Part shown: piece by piece, positions 18,379 through 27,732 of the stretch
How the letters are laid out: every line of letters starts with the position of its first letter
How positions within the stretch are numbered: position 1 is the stretch's first letter
From: Ruegeria sp. HKCCD4315
GTDB taxonomy: Bacteria; Pseudomonadota; Alphaproteobacteria; Rhodobacterales; Rhodobacteraceae
Length of the DNA: 64,000 bases
Assembly (NCBI RefSeq): GCF_013112245.1
Contig: NZ_WVRN01000001.1
Span: 810,501-874,500 of the forward strand
Reading direction: 5' to 3'
Program-made: the position numbers and the translations under genes
The notes under the pieces: model-generated
What the model was told of the DNA's origin: nothing
Database searches by the model: none
Seen by the model: the letters and a program-made list of their open reading frames with translations, nothing else

Positions 18379-18834
18379 ATGCCGATGATTGCCGTAGAAA
18401 CCCAATTTGGATGTCTGGGTGTCGAAGAAACAGACGGAGCCCTCACGCGCCTGGTCTGGGATGGCCAGGATGTGGGAGAGCCGACGGATTTGTTGCGTGA
18501 AGCCGCCGCGCAATTGAAAGCGTATGACGCCGGGCATCTGGACCGGTTTGACCTTCCTTACCGCGTCGCAGGGTCTGACTTCCAGCGACAGGTCTGCGAT
18601 CTGATGTATGCGATTCCTCTGGGCGAAACGCGTACTTACGGAGATATCGCCAAAGAGCTTGGGCAGCCCGCGCAACCCGTAGGGCAGGCTTGCGGTGCAA
18701 ACCCCATTCCGGTGATCATTCCCTGCCACAGGGTGCTCTCAGCAAATGGTCTTGGTGGCTTCTCCGGCGCCGGCGGGGTCGAGACCAAAGTGGCCCTGTT
18801 GCGCCATGAGAGCGCCGCCGGGCTTTTGATCTGA
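18379..18834 (+). CDS. ogt: Methylated-DNA--[protein]-cysteine S-methyltransferase
   Basis: 151 residues. The active-site motif IPCHRV with downstream GLGGFSGAGG and KVALLRHE is complete, so the acceptor Cys is present. FQRQVCDLMYAIPLGETRTYG is the usual DNA-binding segment before it (seen in slightly variant form). It removes methyl groups from O6-methylguanine by suicidal transfer. It follows the ileS terminator after about 40 nt and must have its own promoter. Confidence 0.94.
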   Translation: MPMIAVETQFGCLGVEETDGALTRLVWDGQDVGEPTDLLREAAAQLKAYDAGHLDRFDLPYRVAGSDFQRQVCDLMYAIPLGETRTYGDIAKELGQPAQPVGQACGANPIPVIIPCHRVLSANGLGGFSGAGGVETKVALLRHESAAGLLI

Positions 18835-18910
18835 CCTGTGAAATTCGGTTGCAATCCGTCTGCGGCGGGCACACCATATATATGTTGTTGAATTTGAAGG
18901 ACCGCATTGC

Positions 18911-19378
18911 ATGACCACGGATCAAGATCGCGCCGCCCGAAAGAAGGCCATTATTGACAGGTTGATGTCACTTGAAGCGCAAGAGCTTGCAACGGCGCAG
19001 GCGCATTACGATGCGTTTTTGAAGGACGCTCAACTGGATGATCGGGAAGGTCACGACAAGGATGACCTTGCCGCCTCACGCGAAAACGCTGACTTGGCGG
19101 CTGCGTTTGACGCCCCTGTGCATGCACACCACGCCAAGATCGACGTGATTGAAAACACCGATTTCGGTCTGACTGACACAGTTCAACCCGGCGCAGTGAT
19201 CAAATTCAACAATCGCAGATTTGTCGTTTGCGTCTCGACCACCCGGTTCGAGGTGGATGGAAAAACGTATATGGGCATTTCAACACAAAGCCCGATTTAC
19301 TTGGCCATGGTGGGCCTGCAAGAGGGTGATGTCTTTACCCATAACGGCACCGAGTTCGAGGTGCAGGACGTCATGTAG
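18911..19378 (+). CDS. Gre-factor-like small protein (GreA/GreB C-terminal domain homologue)
   Basis: 155 residues, the length of a GreA protein. The C-terminal half (about residues 95-155: VQPGAVIKFNN ... GISTQSPIYLAMVGLQEGD ... GTEFEVQDV) follows the FKBP-like C-terminal domain of GreA, where ISVNSPIARGLIGKEEDD and an EFEV-type last strand occupy the same places. The N-terminal half is predicted helical, with an acidic stretch DDREGHDKDD (about residues 41-50) where the coiled-coil tip would be, but the GDLxENAEY tip motif of true GreA is not conserved. It may bind the RNA polymerase secondary channel without normal cleavage activity. It is a single gene, convergent with pcs. Function is inferred. 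Confidence 0.65.
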   Translation: MTTDQDRAARKKAIIDRLMSLEAQELATAQAHYDAFLKDAQLDDREGHDKDDLAASRENADLAAAFDAPVHAHHAKIDVIENTDFGLTDTVQPGAVIKFNNRRFVVCVSTTRFEVDGKTYMGISTQSPIYLAMVGLQEGDVFTHNGTEFEVQDVM

Positions 19379-19389
19379 CTCGACTGTCG

Positions 19390-19416
19390 GCAGCGCTGCG
19401 TCAGGCGCGGCGCTGC
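19390..19416. terminator. Hairpin between convergent Gre-like gene and pcs
   Basis: GCAGCGC (19390-19396) is complementary to GCGCTGC (19410-19416). It starts 12 nt after the Gre-like stop and overlaps the last codons of pcs. There is no T-run, so it is at best a weak bidirectional stop. Confidence 0.3.
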
Positions 19417-20096
19417 GGTATGATTTGCTGCGCGATGCCTGCAAATGTCAGGTATAGGCTGGTGATCACCAGCCCCCAATGCGCCCAGCTTTCAGGGTGA
19501 AAATCGACCCAGGCCGCCCAACCGGCAAAGAACGTCCATGCCAGAGCCATAGGCAGGGTCAGGCTGCGCCAACGCTCGGTACGTACGGGATGGACAAACT
19601 TGAGCGGCAGGAACATCGCCAGCGACAGCAGTGTGACCAGCAGCAGAATAATCCAGAAATTCGGTTCGAGCGCGAAGATCACGATAACGAACATGTTCCA
19701 GCATCCCGGAAAACCGGAAAAGGAATTGTCCTTGGTCTTCATCCGGGTGTCCGCAAAATACATCGCGCTGGCAAAAGTTATGACGATGATCGCAAACCAT
19801 CCCGTCCAGCCGTCCATCAGCCCGGACTTGAACAGGGCAAAGGCCGGTATGAACACATAGGTCAGGTAATCGATGATCAGATCCAGCAGAACACCATCAA
19901 ATTCCGGGGCGTTCTTTTTGACGTGGTAATGACGCGCCAGAGGGCCATCGATTCCGTCCACGACAAAAGAAACAACCAGCCAAAGATACATCAGGCTCCA
20001 TTTCTCTTCGACGGCGGCCAGCATGGCGAGCATGGCAAAAACAGCGCCGGTAGCAGTGAAGAGATGGACGGAAAGAGCTTTGAATCTGAGTGTCAT
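19401..20096 (-). CDS. pcs: Phosphatidylcholine synthase
   Basis: 231 residues with about eight membrane helices. The CDP-alcohol phosphotransferase motif is seen as DGPLAR ... DGVLLDLIID, with the Asp/Gly/Ala-Arg/Gly/Asp/Asp positions intact. Overall length and the HVKKNAPEFDG spacing match bacterial Pcs, which condenses choline directly with CDP-diacylglycerol in the inner membrane. Phosphatidylcholine is a normal lipid of rhizobia and roseobacters, which supports the call. It lies 69 nt downstream of xerC on the same strand. Confidence 0.92.
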   Translation of the reverse strand: MTLRFKALSVHLFTATGAVFAMLAMLAAVEEKWSLMYLWLVVSFVVDGIDGPLARHYHVKKNAPEFDGVLLDLIIDYLTYVFIPAFALFKSGLMDGWTGWFAIIVITFASAMYFADTRMKTKDNSFSGFPGCWNMFVIVIFALEPNFWIILLLVTLLSLAMFLPLKFVHPVRTERWRSLTLPMALAWTFFAGWAAWVDFHPESWAHWGLVITSLYLTFAGIAQQIIPQRRA

Positions 20097-20165
20097 GCAC
20101 GCGTCATGACTGATGCACGCCTGAGATGCAAACCAAAAGCCGTGCGATTTTGATGGATGTGTGTG

Positions 20166-21086
20166 TCAGGCCTTGGGGTGCGCACGGTTGTAGACCTCCA
20201 TCAACCGCGCCGTGTCCACGGCAGTATAGGCTTGGGTGGTTGAAAGCGACGCATGTCCCAGGAGCTCCTGAATGGCGCGCAAGTCGCCTCCGGCCGACAG
20301 AAGGTGCGTGGCGAAACTGTGCCGCATGGCGTGGGGTGTTGCGGTTGCAGGCAGGCCCAGTTGCATCCGCGCTTTGGCCATAACGCCCTGTATCGCACGT
20401 GGATTCAACGCCCCGCCGCGGACACCGCGGAACAATGGTGCGCCCTGTGCCTTCGGGTGAGGGCAGAGTTGCACGTACCGGTCGACGGCTTCACGGGCAG
20501 CAGGAAGAACCGGTACGACCCTCTCTTTGTCGCCCTTGCCAACGATGCGCAAGGTGGCGGGTAAAGGTACGTCTGCACCAGTCAATGACAGCGCCTCGGA
20601 TATGCGCAGTCCGCACCCATAGAGCAACGTGACCACGGCCACATCCCGCGCGGCGACCCAATCCGAACTGGATTGCAACTCGACCGTGTCGATCATGGCG
20701 CGGGCGGCGTCTTCGGCCAGGGGGCGGGGCAGTTTCTTGGTGAATTTTGGTGCGCGTGTGGACAAGACAGCAGTGGGTTCAAAGCCTTCACGTTCGGCCA
20801 GCCAGCGGTAAAAGCTTTTGACGGCTGAGAGTTTGCGCGCCAGTGATCGTGCGCTTACGTCTGCACTGCGTTGGTCCGCCATCCAGGCACGCATATCTGA
20901 CACAGTGATCCGTTCCAGCGCTTTCAACCCCTGCCGTTCAGCGTGGTGCAGCGTCATAAAGGACAGAAAATCCGTCACATCCCCGCGATAGGCGGTTTGC
21001 GTGTTCTGCGATCTACCCGCCAGCGCACCTAAGCTGTCCAGCCAATGCTGCAGCGCATCGCGGCAGGCGGGTGAGATCAGGCTCAC
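20166..21086 (-). CDS. xerC: Tyrosine recombinase XerC
   Basis: 306 residues, with an N-terminal SAM-like DNA-binding domain and a catalytic domain. Catalytic residues visible: Arg in GCGLRISEAL, Lys in GKGDKERVVPV, His-x-x-Arg in HAMRHSFATHL, His in LLGHASLSTTQAYT and the final Tyr in TQAYTAVD. It resolves chromosome dimers at dif with XerD. Its ATG overlaps the DUF484 stop by 4 nt; the DUF484-xerC pair is a common bacterial arrangement and argues for the chromosomal XerC rather than an integrase. Confidence 0.93.
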   Translation of the reverse strand: MSLISPACRDALQHWLDSLGALAGRSQNTQTAYRGDVTDFLSFMTLHHAERQGLKALERITVSDMRAWMADQRSADVSARSLARKLSAVKSFYRWLAEREGFEPTAVLSTRAPKFTKKLPRPLAEDAARAMIDTVELQSSSDWVAARDVAVVTLLYGCGLRISEALSLTGADVPLPATLRIVGKGDKERVVPVLPAAREAVDRYVQLCPHPKAQGAPLFRGVRGGALNPRAIQGVMAKARMQLGLPATATPHAMRHSFATHLLSAGGDLRAIQELLGHASLSTTQAYTAVDTARLMEVYNRAHPKA

Positions 21087-21790
21087 GACAGCCAGTGGCG
21101 CATCGAGCGTTCGAACACGCCAGCAAAAAAGCTTAAAAGGTCGGTGCCAAGCTGCGGCGTGAAATGCCGCGGATCCCGCGCACCCATGACAATCATTCCC
21201 GGCAAACGACCGGGGCCGAGGTCAAGCTTCAGGCAGGCTTCGGACCGCAATTGATCTGCAAGCGCGCCAAAAATGCGGCGGTTGGGATGATGCACCTCGC
21301 GCAGTGTGACGTCGCGGGCCGGTCCGCCGCGATCAATGGTCAGGTACTGGTCGATAAAGCCGGGTTCGGCAATGGTTAGAACGCCCCCCAACGTATCAAC
21401 TGCTGGATCGTCCTGAACCACGGTTGTTTCCAGAACCAAAGTGATGTGATCAACACGCAAAATATCGGCAACGTCCGCGCCAAGCGCGCGCAGGAAATCT
21501 TCGAATTCGACCGGCTCCAACAGACGCAGAATTGCGCGATGCACTTGGTTTGTGCCCGCCAGATTCTCGTAGGCTGCTGCTATCACAGACCGATGGGTGT
21601 CTTCCAACCGGTCCAGCCGCGCTTCGAGCCGTTGCATGGCGATGCCGCGCAAATCGATTACATTGTCGCCGCGTGCGCGTTCATTGGCACTGACCAGCGC
21701 CTGCATCAGATCCTTGTCATCCAACACGACGTCAGGCTCGGCCAGAATCGCCGCGCGGAGGTTATCCTCGAGTTTGGGGTTGCTGCTCAT
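21083..21790 (-). CDS. DUF484 family protein (GAF-like)
   Basis: 235 residues. The N-terminus has a short helical/coiled segment (RLEARLDRLEDTHRSVIAAA) and the C-terminal two thirds form a GAF-like domain ending in LGTDLLSFFAGVFERSMRHWL, the DUF484 pattern. The role is unknown; the family almost always sits next to xerC, as here with a 4-nt overlap. It is probably cytoplasmic. Confidence 0.87.
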   Translation of the reverse strand: MSSNPKLEDNLRAAILAEPDVVLDDKDLMQALVSANERARGDNVIDLRGIAMQRLEARLDRLEDTHRSVIAAAYENLAGTNQVHRAILRLLEPVEFEDFLRALGADVADILRVDHITLVLETTVVQDDPAVDTLGGVLTIAEPGFIDQYLTIDRGGPARDVTLREVHHPNRRIFGALADQLRSEACLKLDLGPGRLPGMIVMGARDPRHFTPQLGTDLLSFFAGVFERSMRHWLS

Positions 21791-21950
21791 GTCCCGTCCG
21801 GTCTTTTTTTGTTGAGCGGCTTATAACATGCCAGACCGGTTTTGCCTTGGGAAAAATGCACGCAAAGGTGGATTTCCTTGAGTGCTGTGGCGAAGGGGCT
21901 CTCGCCCGACATGCCTGATCACAGATCAAGCAAAGGGTCGTTGGGCCGGG

Positions 21951-21972
21951 CGCGGTGCCTGAAAGCACCGCG
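21951..21972 (-). terminator. Hairpin downstream of the transaldolase-like gene
   Basis: CGCGGTGC and GCACCGCG form a perfect 8-bp stem with loop CTGAAA, 16 nt after the fsa stop. No U-tract follows on the minus strand, so termination may need a factor. Confidence 0.45.
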
Positions 21973-21987
21973 CGGTCTTGCAAAAGG

Positions 21988-22641
21988 TCAGAGGATTTTC
22001 TGACCTGTCTTGGCCCAATCGGCCAGGAAGGTTTCCAGACCTTTGTCGGTCAACGGGTGGTCAGCGAGCTTTTTGATCACGGCTGGCGGAGCAGTGATGA
22101 CATCAGCACCAATGCGGGCGCTGTCGGTCACATGGTTCACGGTGCGGATCGAGGCGGCCAGGATTTCAGTCTCGAACCCGTAATTGTCATAGACTTGGCG
22201 GATGTCGGCAATCAGATCCATGCCGTCGAGGTTGATGTCGTCGAGGCGACCAATGAAAGGCGAGATGAAAGTTGCACCTGCTTTGGCAGCAAGGATGGCC
22301 TGATTGGTCGAGAAACAAAGCGTCACGTTGACCATCTGACCTTCGTCGCTGAGCGTTTTGCAGGTTTTCAGGCCCGCCCATGTCAGCGGCACTTTCACTG
22401 CGATGTTCGGCGCGATCTTGGCCAGCTTGCGGCCTTCGGCGATCATGTCCTCAGCTTCGGTGGCGACAACCTCGGCCGAAACCGGACCGTCGACCAGATC
22501 ACAGATCTCTTTGGTTACTTCCAGAATGTCGCGACCCGACTTTAGGATCAGCGAAGGGTTGGTGGTTACGCCGTCCACCATGCCAAGATCGTTCAGTTCG
22601 GCGATGGCGTCGATCTCGGCGGTGTCTACGAAGAATTTCAT
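21988..22641 (-). CDS. fsa: Fructose-6-phosphate aldolase / short transaldolase
   Basis: 217 residues, the size of FSA and of the short transaldolases. [16 protein letters not shown] is the classic start, [12 protein letters not shown] the first active-site strand, and the Schiff-base lysine lies in [12 protein letters not shown]. Thr and Ser around [12 protein letters not shown] complete the phosphate site. It either cleaves fructose-6-phosphate or acts as transaldolase in the pentose phosphate pathway; sequence alone does not settle which. It is divergent from priA and upstream of DUF484-xerC on the same strand. Confidence 0.9.
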   Translation of the reverse strand: MKFFVDTAEIDAIAELNDLGMVDGVTTNPSLILKSGRDILEVTKEICDLVDGPVSAEVVATEAEDMIAEGRKLAKIAPNIAVKVPLTWAGLKTCKTLSDEGQMVNVTLCFSTNQAILAAKAGATFISPFIGRLDDINLDGMDLIADIRQVYDNYGFETEILAASIRTVNHVTDSARIGADVITAPPAVIKKLADHPLTDKGLETFLADWAKTGQKIL

Positions 22642-22729
22642 GAGGGCAGTCCTTTGATGGGTTGGCCTTGGTCGCGGATGGCTTTACCTCAAAGTGAGCC
22701 ATGCTGGAACCCCCTGCTAAGGATATGCT

Positions 22730-24925
22730 GTGAGCGCTAACGGATTTTTCGACCAAGGAGAGCTGATTGCGGTGCTGACAACGCAGCCGCTGGACCGGAC
22801 GTTGGATTACAAAGCGCCCGAAGGCGGGTGTTTTCTAGGTGCGTTTGTCGAAGTGCCTTTGGGGCCACGCAAGGTTCTTGGCGTGGTCTGGGGCCCTGGG
22901 CAGGGCGGGTTTGATCTGAGCAAGGCTCGGTCCGTGATCCGGGTACTTGAGGTTGCACCGATGCGCGAAGAGATGCAGGTGTTTCTGGGCAAGGTCGCCG
23001 ACTACACGCTGACACCGATGCCAGCGATGCTGCGTTTGGCAACCCGTGCGCCGGGGCTGGGGGACCCTCCGTCAATGCGCAAAGTGTATCGCCTTGGCAG
23101 TGGCGAACCGGACAGGATGACCGATGCGCGATCCCGTGTGCTGGAGGTTTTGCGAGACTATGGTGGCCTCGCCTTTACATTGAAGGAACTGGCCGAGCAG
23201 GCAGGTGTAACCTCCTCTGTTGTCAAAGGGTTGGTCAAACAAGGTGCTGTCCGGGAAGAGGACAGCCCGCGCGATCTGCCGTACCCGCATCTTGATCCGA
23301 ACCTGCCGGGTAAAGACCTGACCGAAGATCAGGCGGCGGCTGTGGCGCGATTGCGGGCCGGGCAGCAGACAGGCGACTATGGCACAACACTCCTGAAAGG
23401 TGTCACGGGTTCGGGCAAGACCGAAGTGTATCTGGAAGCCGTCGCCGAAGCCTTGCGGATGGGACGCCAGGCTTTGGTCTTGCTGCCGGAAATTGCGCTG
23501 ACCGCTGAATTCCTGACCCGTGTCGAGGCGCGGTTCGGTGCGCGACCGGCCGAATGGCACTCGGGCGCGACAATGACGGAACGCCGCCGGGTCTGGCGGA
23601 TGGTTGGGCAGGGGGATGCACAGCTGGTTGTAGGTGCACGATCTGCATTGTTTTTGCCGTTCCGCGATTTGGGGCTTGTGGTGGTCGATGAGGAACACGA
23701 CACCTCTTACAAACAGGAAGACGGCGTGCACTACAGCGCGCGGGATATGGCAGTTTTGCGTTCGGCCATTTGCGGCGCGCGGGTGATTCTGGCCAGTGCG
23801 ACGCCGTCGCTGGAAAGCTGGGCAAACGCTGAAGCAGGAAAGTATGACCGGATCGACCTGACTTCGCGCTTCGGCGCGGCGGTTCTGCCTGAGATGAAGC
23901 CCATTGATATGCGCGCTGAGCAGATGCAGCCCGGAACATGGATTTCTCCGTCCCTGCGGCAGGCGGTGCGGCAGCGGGTTGAAAAGGGTGAACAATCGCT
24001 GCTGTTTATAAACCGTCGTGGATATGCGCCGGTAACTCTGTGCCGGGCTTGCGGTGAACAGATCGCCTGCGACTATTGTGACGCGCGCATGGTTGAACAT
24101 CGGTTTCTGAAACGCCTGATGTGCCACCAATGCGGTGAGACCAAGCCGATGCCCGAAATCTGTCCGTCCTGCGGCGTAGAAGGCAAACTGGCCCCGGTTG
24201 GGCCGGGGATCGAGCGGCTGGCAGAAGAGGCCGAAGCGACCTTTCCGGATGCCAAGATTGCGATGCTGAGTTCCGATCTTTTCGGCTCGGCCCGTGCGCT
24301 GAAAGCCAAGATCGAAGAGATTGCCGCAGGAGATGCGGACATCATCATCGGCACTCAGTTGGTCGCCAAGGGGCATAACTTCCCCAAACTCACCTTGGTC
24401 GGCGTTATTGATGCGGACCTGTCACTGCACGGTGCCGATCTGCGCGCAGCAGAACGAACGTTTCAATTGATGCGGCAGGTTGCCGGGCGTGCTGGCAGGG
24501 CGGATAAGCCGGGGCAGGCGTTGTTGCAGACGTTCCAACCAGAACACCCCGTGATCCGGGCGATCCTGTCCGGTGATGAGGAAGGTTTCTGGAAAGCCGA
24601 AGCCGCTGGGCGGCAGGCGGCGGGGGTTCCCCCTTATGGGCGCATGGCCGGAATTGTGTTGTCGGGGCCGGAGGTCGGCCCGGTCTTCGATATCGGCAAC
24701 GCGATGGCCCGCAATGATACCCCTGTGCGCGATGTGGGGGGGCAAGTTTTTGGCCCTGCACCAGCGCCGATTGCGCGTATTCGCGGACGGCACCGTGTGC
24801 GCCTTCTGGTCAAAGCCCCAAAAGGGGCCCCTATTCAGGACGCGATTGCCCGCTGGATCGCGCCTTTGCGTCTGAAAGGTGACATCCGCCTGACTGTCGA
24901 TATCGACCCGCAGAGCTTTTACTGA
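22730..24925 (+). CDS. priA: Primosomal protein N' (replication restart helicase)
   Basis: 731 residues. An N-terminal DNA-binding domain is followed by the helicase core: Walker A GVTGSGKTE (about residues 224-232), DEEH box in VVVDEEHDTSYKQEDG, and the paired zinc sites CRACGEQIACDYC and CHQCGE ... CPSCG between residues 437 and 482. It remodels stalled forks and loads the replicative helicase. The start is GTG 22730. It is divergent from fsa with about 90 nt between, which must hold both promoters. Confidence 0.96.
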   Translation: MSANGFFDQGELIAVLTTQPLDRTLDYKAPEGGCFLGAFVEVPLGPRKVLGVVWGPGQGGFDLSKARSVIRVLEVAPMREEMQVFLGKVADYTLTPMPAMLRLATRAPGLGDPPSMRKVYRLGSGEPDRMTDARSRVLEVLRDYGGLAFTLKELAEQAGVTSSVVKGLVKQGAVREEDSPRDLPYPHLDPNLPGKDLTEDQAAAVARLRAGQQTGDYGTTLLKGVTGSGKTEVYLEAVAEALRMGRQALVLLPEIALTAEFLTRVEARFGARPAEWHSGATMTERRRVWRMVGQGDAQLVVGARSALFLPFRDLGLVVVDEEHDTSYKQEDGVHYSARDMAVLRSAICGARVILASATPSLESWANAEAGKYDRIDLTSRFGAAVLPEMKPIDMRAEQMQPGTWISPSLRQAVRQRVEKGEQSLLFINRRGYAPVTLCRACGEQIACDYCDARMVEHRFLKRLMCHQCGETKPMPEICPSCGVEGKLAPVGPGIERLAEEAEATFPDAKIAMLSSDLFGSARALKAKIEEIAAGDADIIIGTQLVAKGHNFPKLTLVGVIDADLSLHGADLRAAERTFQLMRQVAGRAGRADKPGQALLQTFQPEHPVIRAILSGDEEGFWKAEAAGRQAAGVPPYGRMAGIVLSGPEVGPVFDIGNAMARNDTPVRDVGGQVFGPAPAPIARIRGRHRVRLLVKAPKGAPIQDAIARWIAPLRLKGDIRLTVDIDPQSFY

Positions 24926-25004
24926 CCTCTGCATCAGCGCAGGGCGGCTGTGCGCCAACGGCTTCCCTCTCGCCAAGACGACGAAATGGGCGTAGAGGAC
25001 CAAT

Positions 25005-26237
25005 ATGCTAAATCCCATGCCCCTCAACGAGGCGCAGAGCCTTCCGTTCTGGCGTCGTCCTGTCACGCTCTTGTTTGTGATGGCCATGACCATGCCCATC
25101 GCGTTTAACGCGTGGAGTGCTTTGCTGAACAATTTCGTCATTGAGGTGGCGAATTTTGATGGGGCCGATATTGGCCTGCTGCATACGGTACGTGAAATTC
25201 CGGGCTTTCTGGCGATTGGCGTGATCGCCGTCATCATTTTCATCCGCGAGCAGGTTCTGGCGATGATTTCGCTGATGATGCTTGGGGTGGCAACCGCTGT
25301 AACAGCCTGGTTCCCCAGCTTGGGTGGGTTGTTGTTTGTGACCCTGTTCAGCTCGATCGGGTTTCACTACTATGAAACGGTAAATCAGTCGCTGCAGCTG
25401 CAATGGCTGCCCAAGGATCGCGCGCCGCAAATTCTGGGATGGCTGGTTGCGATGGGCTCGGCAGCAACGGCGGTGGTCTACGGGTTGATCGTTCTGACCT
25501 GGGAGCGCTTTGATCTGTCCTACAACTTCGTTTTCATGGCTGCAGGCGGCGTGACGGTCTTGTTGGCCCTGTTCAGCCTGATCGCCTATCCTCAGTTTGA
25601 TGCCCCAACACCGCAGACCAAAAAGCTGATCCTGCGTCGCCGGTACTGGCTCTACTACGCGTTACAATTCATGGCCGGCGCACGGCGGCAGATTTTTATT
25701 GTGTTTGCCGGGTTCATGATGGTCGAAAAGTTCGGTTTCAAAGTGCATGAACTGACCAGCCTTTACCTGATCAACCTGATGATCAACATGATGGCCGCGC
25801 CTTTGCTGGGGAAAGCTGTGGCAAAGTTTGGCGAGCGGCGGACCCTGATCTTCGAATATGCCGGGCTGGCTATCGTGTTTGCGGCTTATGGCGGTATCTA
25901 CTGGTTCGGCTGGGGGGTGCTGCTGGCGGCGATCCTTTATGTGATCGACCATGTGCTCTTCGCACTGGCGCTGGCGCTGAAAACCTATTTTCAGAAAATC
26001 GCGGACCCTGCGGACATTGCTCCGACAGCGGCCGTGGCTTTCACGATCAACCACATCGCCGCTGTGTTCCTGCCTGCTTTGCTGGGGCTTTTGTGGGTGG
26101 TTTCGCCGGGCGCAGTGTTTGGTTTGGCGGCGGCTATGGCGATTGTTTCACTTCTGTTGTCGCTGTTGATCCCGCGCCATCCCGAACCGGGCAATGAGAC
26201 AACCCTGACCAAATACGCTCCGGCACCTGCGGAATAG
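25005..26237 (+). CDS. MFS transporter
   Basis: 410 residues with about twelve transmembrane helices and a cytoplasmic loop in the middle (YPQFDAPTPQTKKLILRRR). Conserved MFS-type motifs are weak, but the six-plus-six helix layout is clear. FHYYETVNQSLQLQWLPKDR is an unusual charged segment in the first half. I recognise no specific substrate. ATG 25005 has GAGGA about 10 nt upstream. It stands between priA and prmA on the same strand. Confidence 0.8.
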   Translation: MLNPMPLNEAQSLPFWRRPVTLLFVMAMTMPIAFNAWSALLNNFVIEVANFDGADIGLLHTVREIPGFLAIGVIAVIIFIREQVLAMISLMMLGVATAVTAWFPSLGGLLFVTLFSSIGFHYYETVNQSLQLQWLPKDRAPQILGWLVAMGSAATAVVYGLIVLTWERFDLSYNFVFMAAGGVTVLLALFSLIAYPQFDAPTPQTKKLILRRRYWLYYALQFMAGARRQIFIVFAGFMMVEKFGFKVHELTSLYLINLMINMMAAPLLGKAVAKFGERRTLIFEYAGLAIVFAAYGGIYWFGWGVLLAAILYVIDHVLFALALALKTYFQKIADPADIAPTAAVAFTINHIAAVFLPALLGLLWVVSPGAVFGLAAAMAIVSLLLSLLIPRHPEPGNETTLTKYAPAPAE

Positions 26238-26303
26238 GCTGGGCGGCTTGACCTTCTCGGCGCGGCGTCCTAGGCGCTGTGCCAACTGAGACAGGAGGCC
26301 CAG

Positions 26304-27182
26304 ATGCCCACATTCACCGCGCTGACTACGCTGACAGGTAAGAAGGCCGCCGAAGGTCTGGGCGAAGCCATGGAGCGTTTGGAGCCGGAACCCACCGGTG
26401 TTGGTGTGTTCGAGGTCGAGGATGGTTCGGGCCTGTGGGAAGTGGGCGGTTATTTCACTGAAGCCCCGGACGAAACCGCGCTGGCGGTCCTTGCGGCTGC
26501 GTTCGAGGCGAAGCCCTTTGTCGTGTCTGAGCTGCCTGAAACCGACTGGGTCGCACATGTGCGCCGCGAGCTTGCGCCCGTCGAAGCAGGTCGGTTCTTT
26601 GTCTACGGCAGCCATGATGCCGACAAGATGCCCGAAGGCCGCATTCCGTTGCTGATCGAGGCTGCAATGGCCTTTGGCACCGGGCATCACGGCACAACAT
26701 TGGGCTGCTTGAAAGCACTGGATTGCTTGTTGGACGAAGGATTTACTGCATCGAAAGTGGCGGATATTGGCTGTGGTACGGCTGTTTTGGCCATGGCCGC
26801 CGCTCGGGTCTGGGATGGTGACATCATCGCCAGCGATATCGACGAAGTCGCCGTTGACGTGGCCGAGGCGAACCTGAAGGCAAACGGTATGTCAGGTGCG
26901 GTGAAATGCGTCGAGGCCGCTGGCTTCGATCATCCTGACCTCAAAGCACACGCCCCGTATGATCTGATCTTTGCCAATATTCTGAAGGGTCCGCTGGTGG
27001 CGCTATCGCCTGAAATCTCCGCGAATCTGCGCCCCGGAGGGTATGCGATATTGTCGGGAATCCTTAACGAGCAGGCAGATGATGTGGTTTCCGTTTATTC
27101 TCAAAACGAGTTCAATCTTACGCACAGGGGTGAGATTGGTGAATGGACGACCCTAATTTTAAGCAAACAGGGCGCGAATTAG
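26304..27182 (+). CDS. prmA: 50S ribosomal protein L11 methyltransferase
   Basis: 292 residues. The N-terminal substrate-recognition domain is followed by the SAM-binding fold: AFGTGHHGTTLGCLKAL and VADIGCGTAVLAMAAA (motif I), then DLIFANILKGPL (N-I-L version of the catalytic loop). It trimethylates ribosomal protein L11. The ATG is preceded by AGGAGG. It lies alone between an MFS carrier and a small membrane protein. Confidence 0.94.
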   Translation: MPTFTALTTLTGKKAAEGLGEAMERLEPEPTGVGVFEVEDGSGLWEVGGYFTEAPDETALAVLAAAFEAKPFVVSELPETDWVAHVRRELAPVEAGRFFVYGSHDADKMPEGRIPLLIEAAMAFGTGHHGTTLGCLKALDCLLDEGFTASKVADIGCGTAVLAMAAARVWDGDIIASDIDEVAVDVAEANLKANGMSGAVKCVEAAGFDHPDLKAHAPYDLIFANILKGPLVALSPEISANLRPGGYAILSGILNEQADDVVSVYSQNEFNLTHRGEIGEWTTLILSKQGAN

Positions 27183-27283
27183 GCCATTTGCAGGAGTTTT
27201 GTGGAATTTTGCCACGCTTTTGTCGCAATCTCTAATTACCGTTTTCTGATCAAAGTCGAGGGGGGCGGTTTTTGGAGGCTGCC

Positions 27284-27628
27284 ATGACGGGTAAACAACT
27301 GGAGTTCAATCAGCGCGTTAATCGCCTGAACAAGAAGCATCAGAAGATGAGCCGGGGCTATCGCGCAACGATGCGCAAGGATGGTCTGGTGGTCATGAAG
27401 CCGCAACGGGTCAGTTCTGCCGTGCCAGTGCGGGTCCTGCTATTCACGCTTGTTGCGTTCTTTGTGTTCAAAGCGTTTCTTTTGTCTCACCTTGGGCCGA
27501 CGGGATATCAATACAGAATCGACAGCCTGAGCGAAGGCACCAAAGTCGAACAGGCAGGGGCTTGGGTGATGCAGATCGATCCGGTGTCACAGGCGCTGTC
27601 CCAGCAAATGAACAAGCTTCTCTTCTGA
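27284..27628 (+). CDS. Small single-pass membrane protein of unknown function
   Basis: 114 residues. A very basic N-terminus (about residues 10-45) is followed by one transmembrane helix (VRVLLFTLVAFFVFKAFLLS, about residues 49-68) and a periplasmic tail of about 45 residues. The positive-inside rule puts the N-terminus in the cytoplasm. GGAGG lies 5 nt before ATG 27284. A strong hairpin terminator follows directly. I do not recognise a family; the length and topology could fit a regulator or assembly factor. Confidence 0.72.
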   Translation: MTGKQLEFNQRVNRLNKKHQKMSRGYRATMRKDGLVVMKPQRVSSAVPVRVLLFTLVAFFVFKAFLLSHLGPTGYQYRIDSLSEGTKVEQAGAWVMQIDPVSQALSQQMNKLLF

Positions 27629-27648
27629 ATTCTATGCTCTAATCAAAA

Positions 27649-27685
27649 AAACACCGCGTGCCGTCCGGGCGCGCGGTGTTTCTTT
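27649..27685. terminator. Bidirectional rho-independent terminator
   Basis: AAACACCGCG (27649-27658) pairs with CGCGGTGTTT (27672-27681). T-runs or A-runs flank both sides, so it can stop transcripts from the + strand membrane-protein gene and from the - strand DUF1127 gene. Confidence 0.88.
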
Positions 27686-27732
27686 CTGCCCTCATGACGA
27701 AAAAGCCAGGAGCGTGTAAGTGGTGGTCGGGA

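Noticed and set aside
20166..21086. Tyrosine recombinase as a sign of an integrated element
   Set aside because: It is paired with DUF484 and has XerC length and motifs; no att repeats, no cargo and no tRNA target are near.
23072..24376. A 434-codon open frame opposite priA
   Set aside because: priA zinc and helicase motifs fix the true strand; the antisense product lacks domain character.
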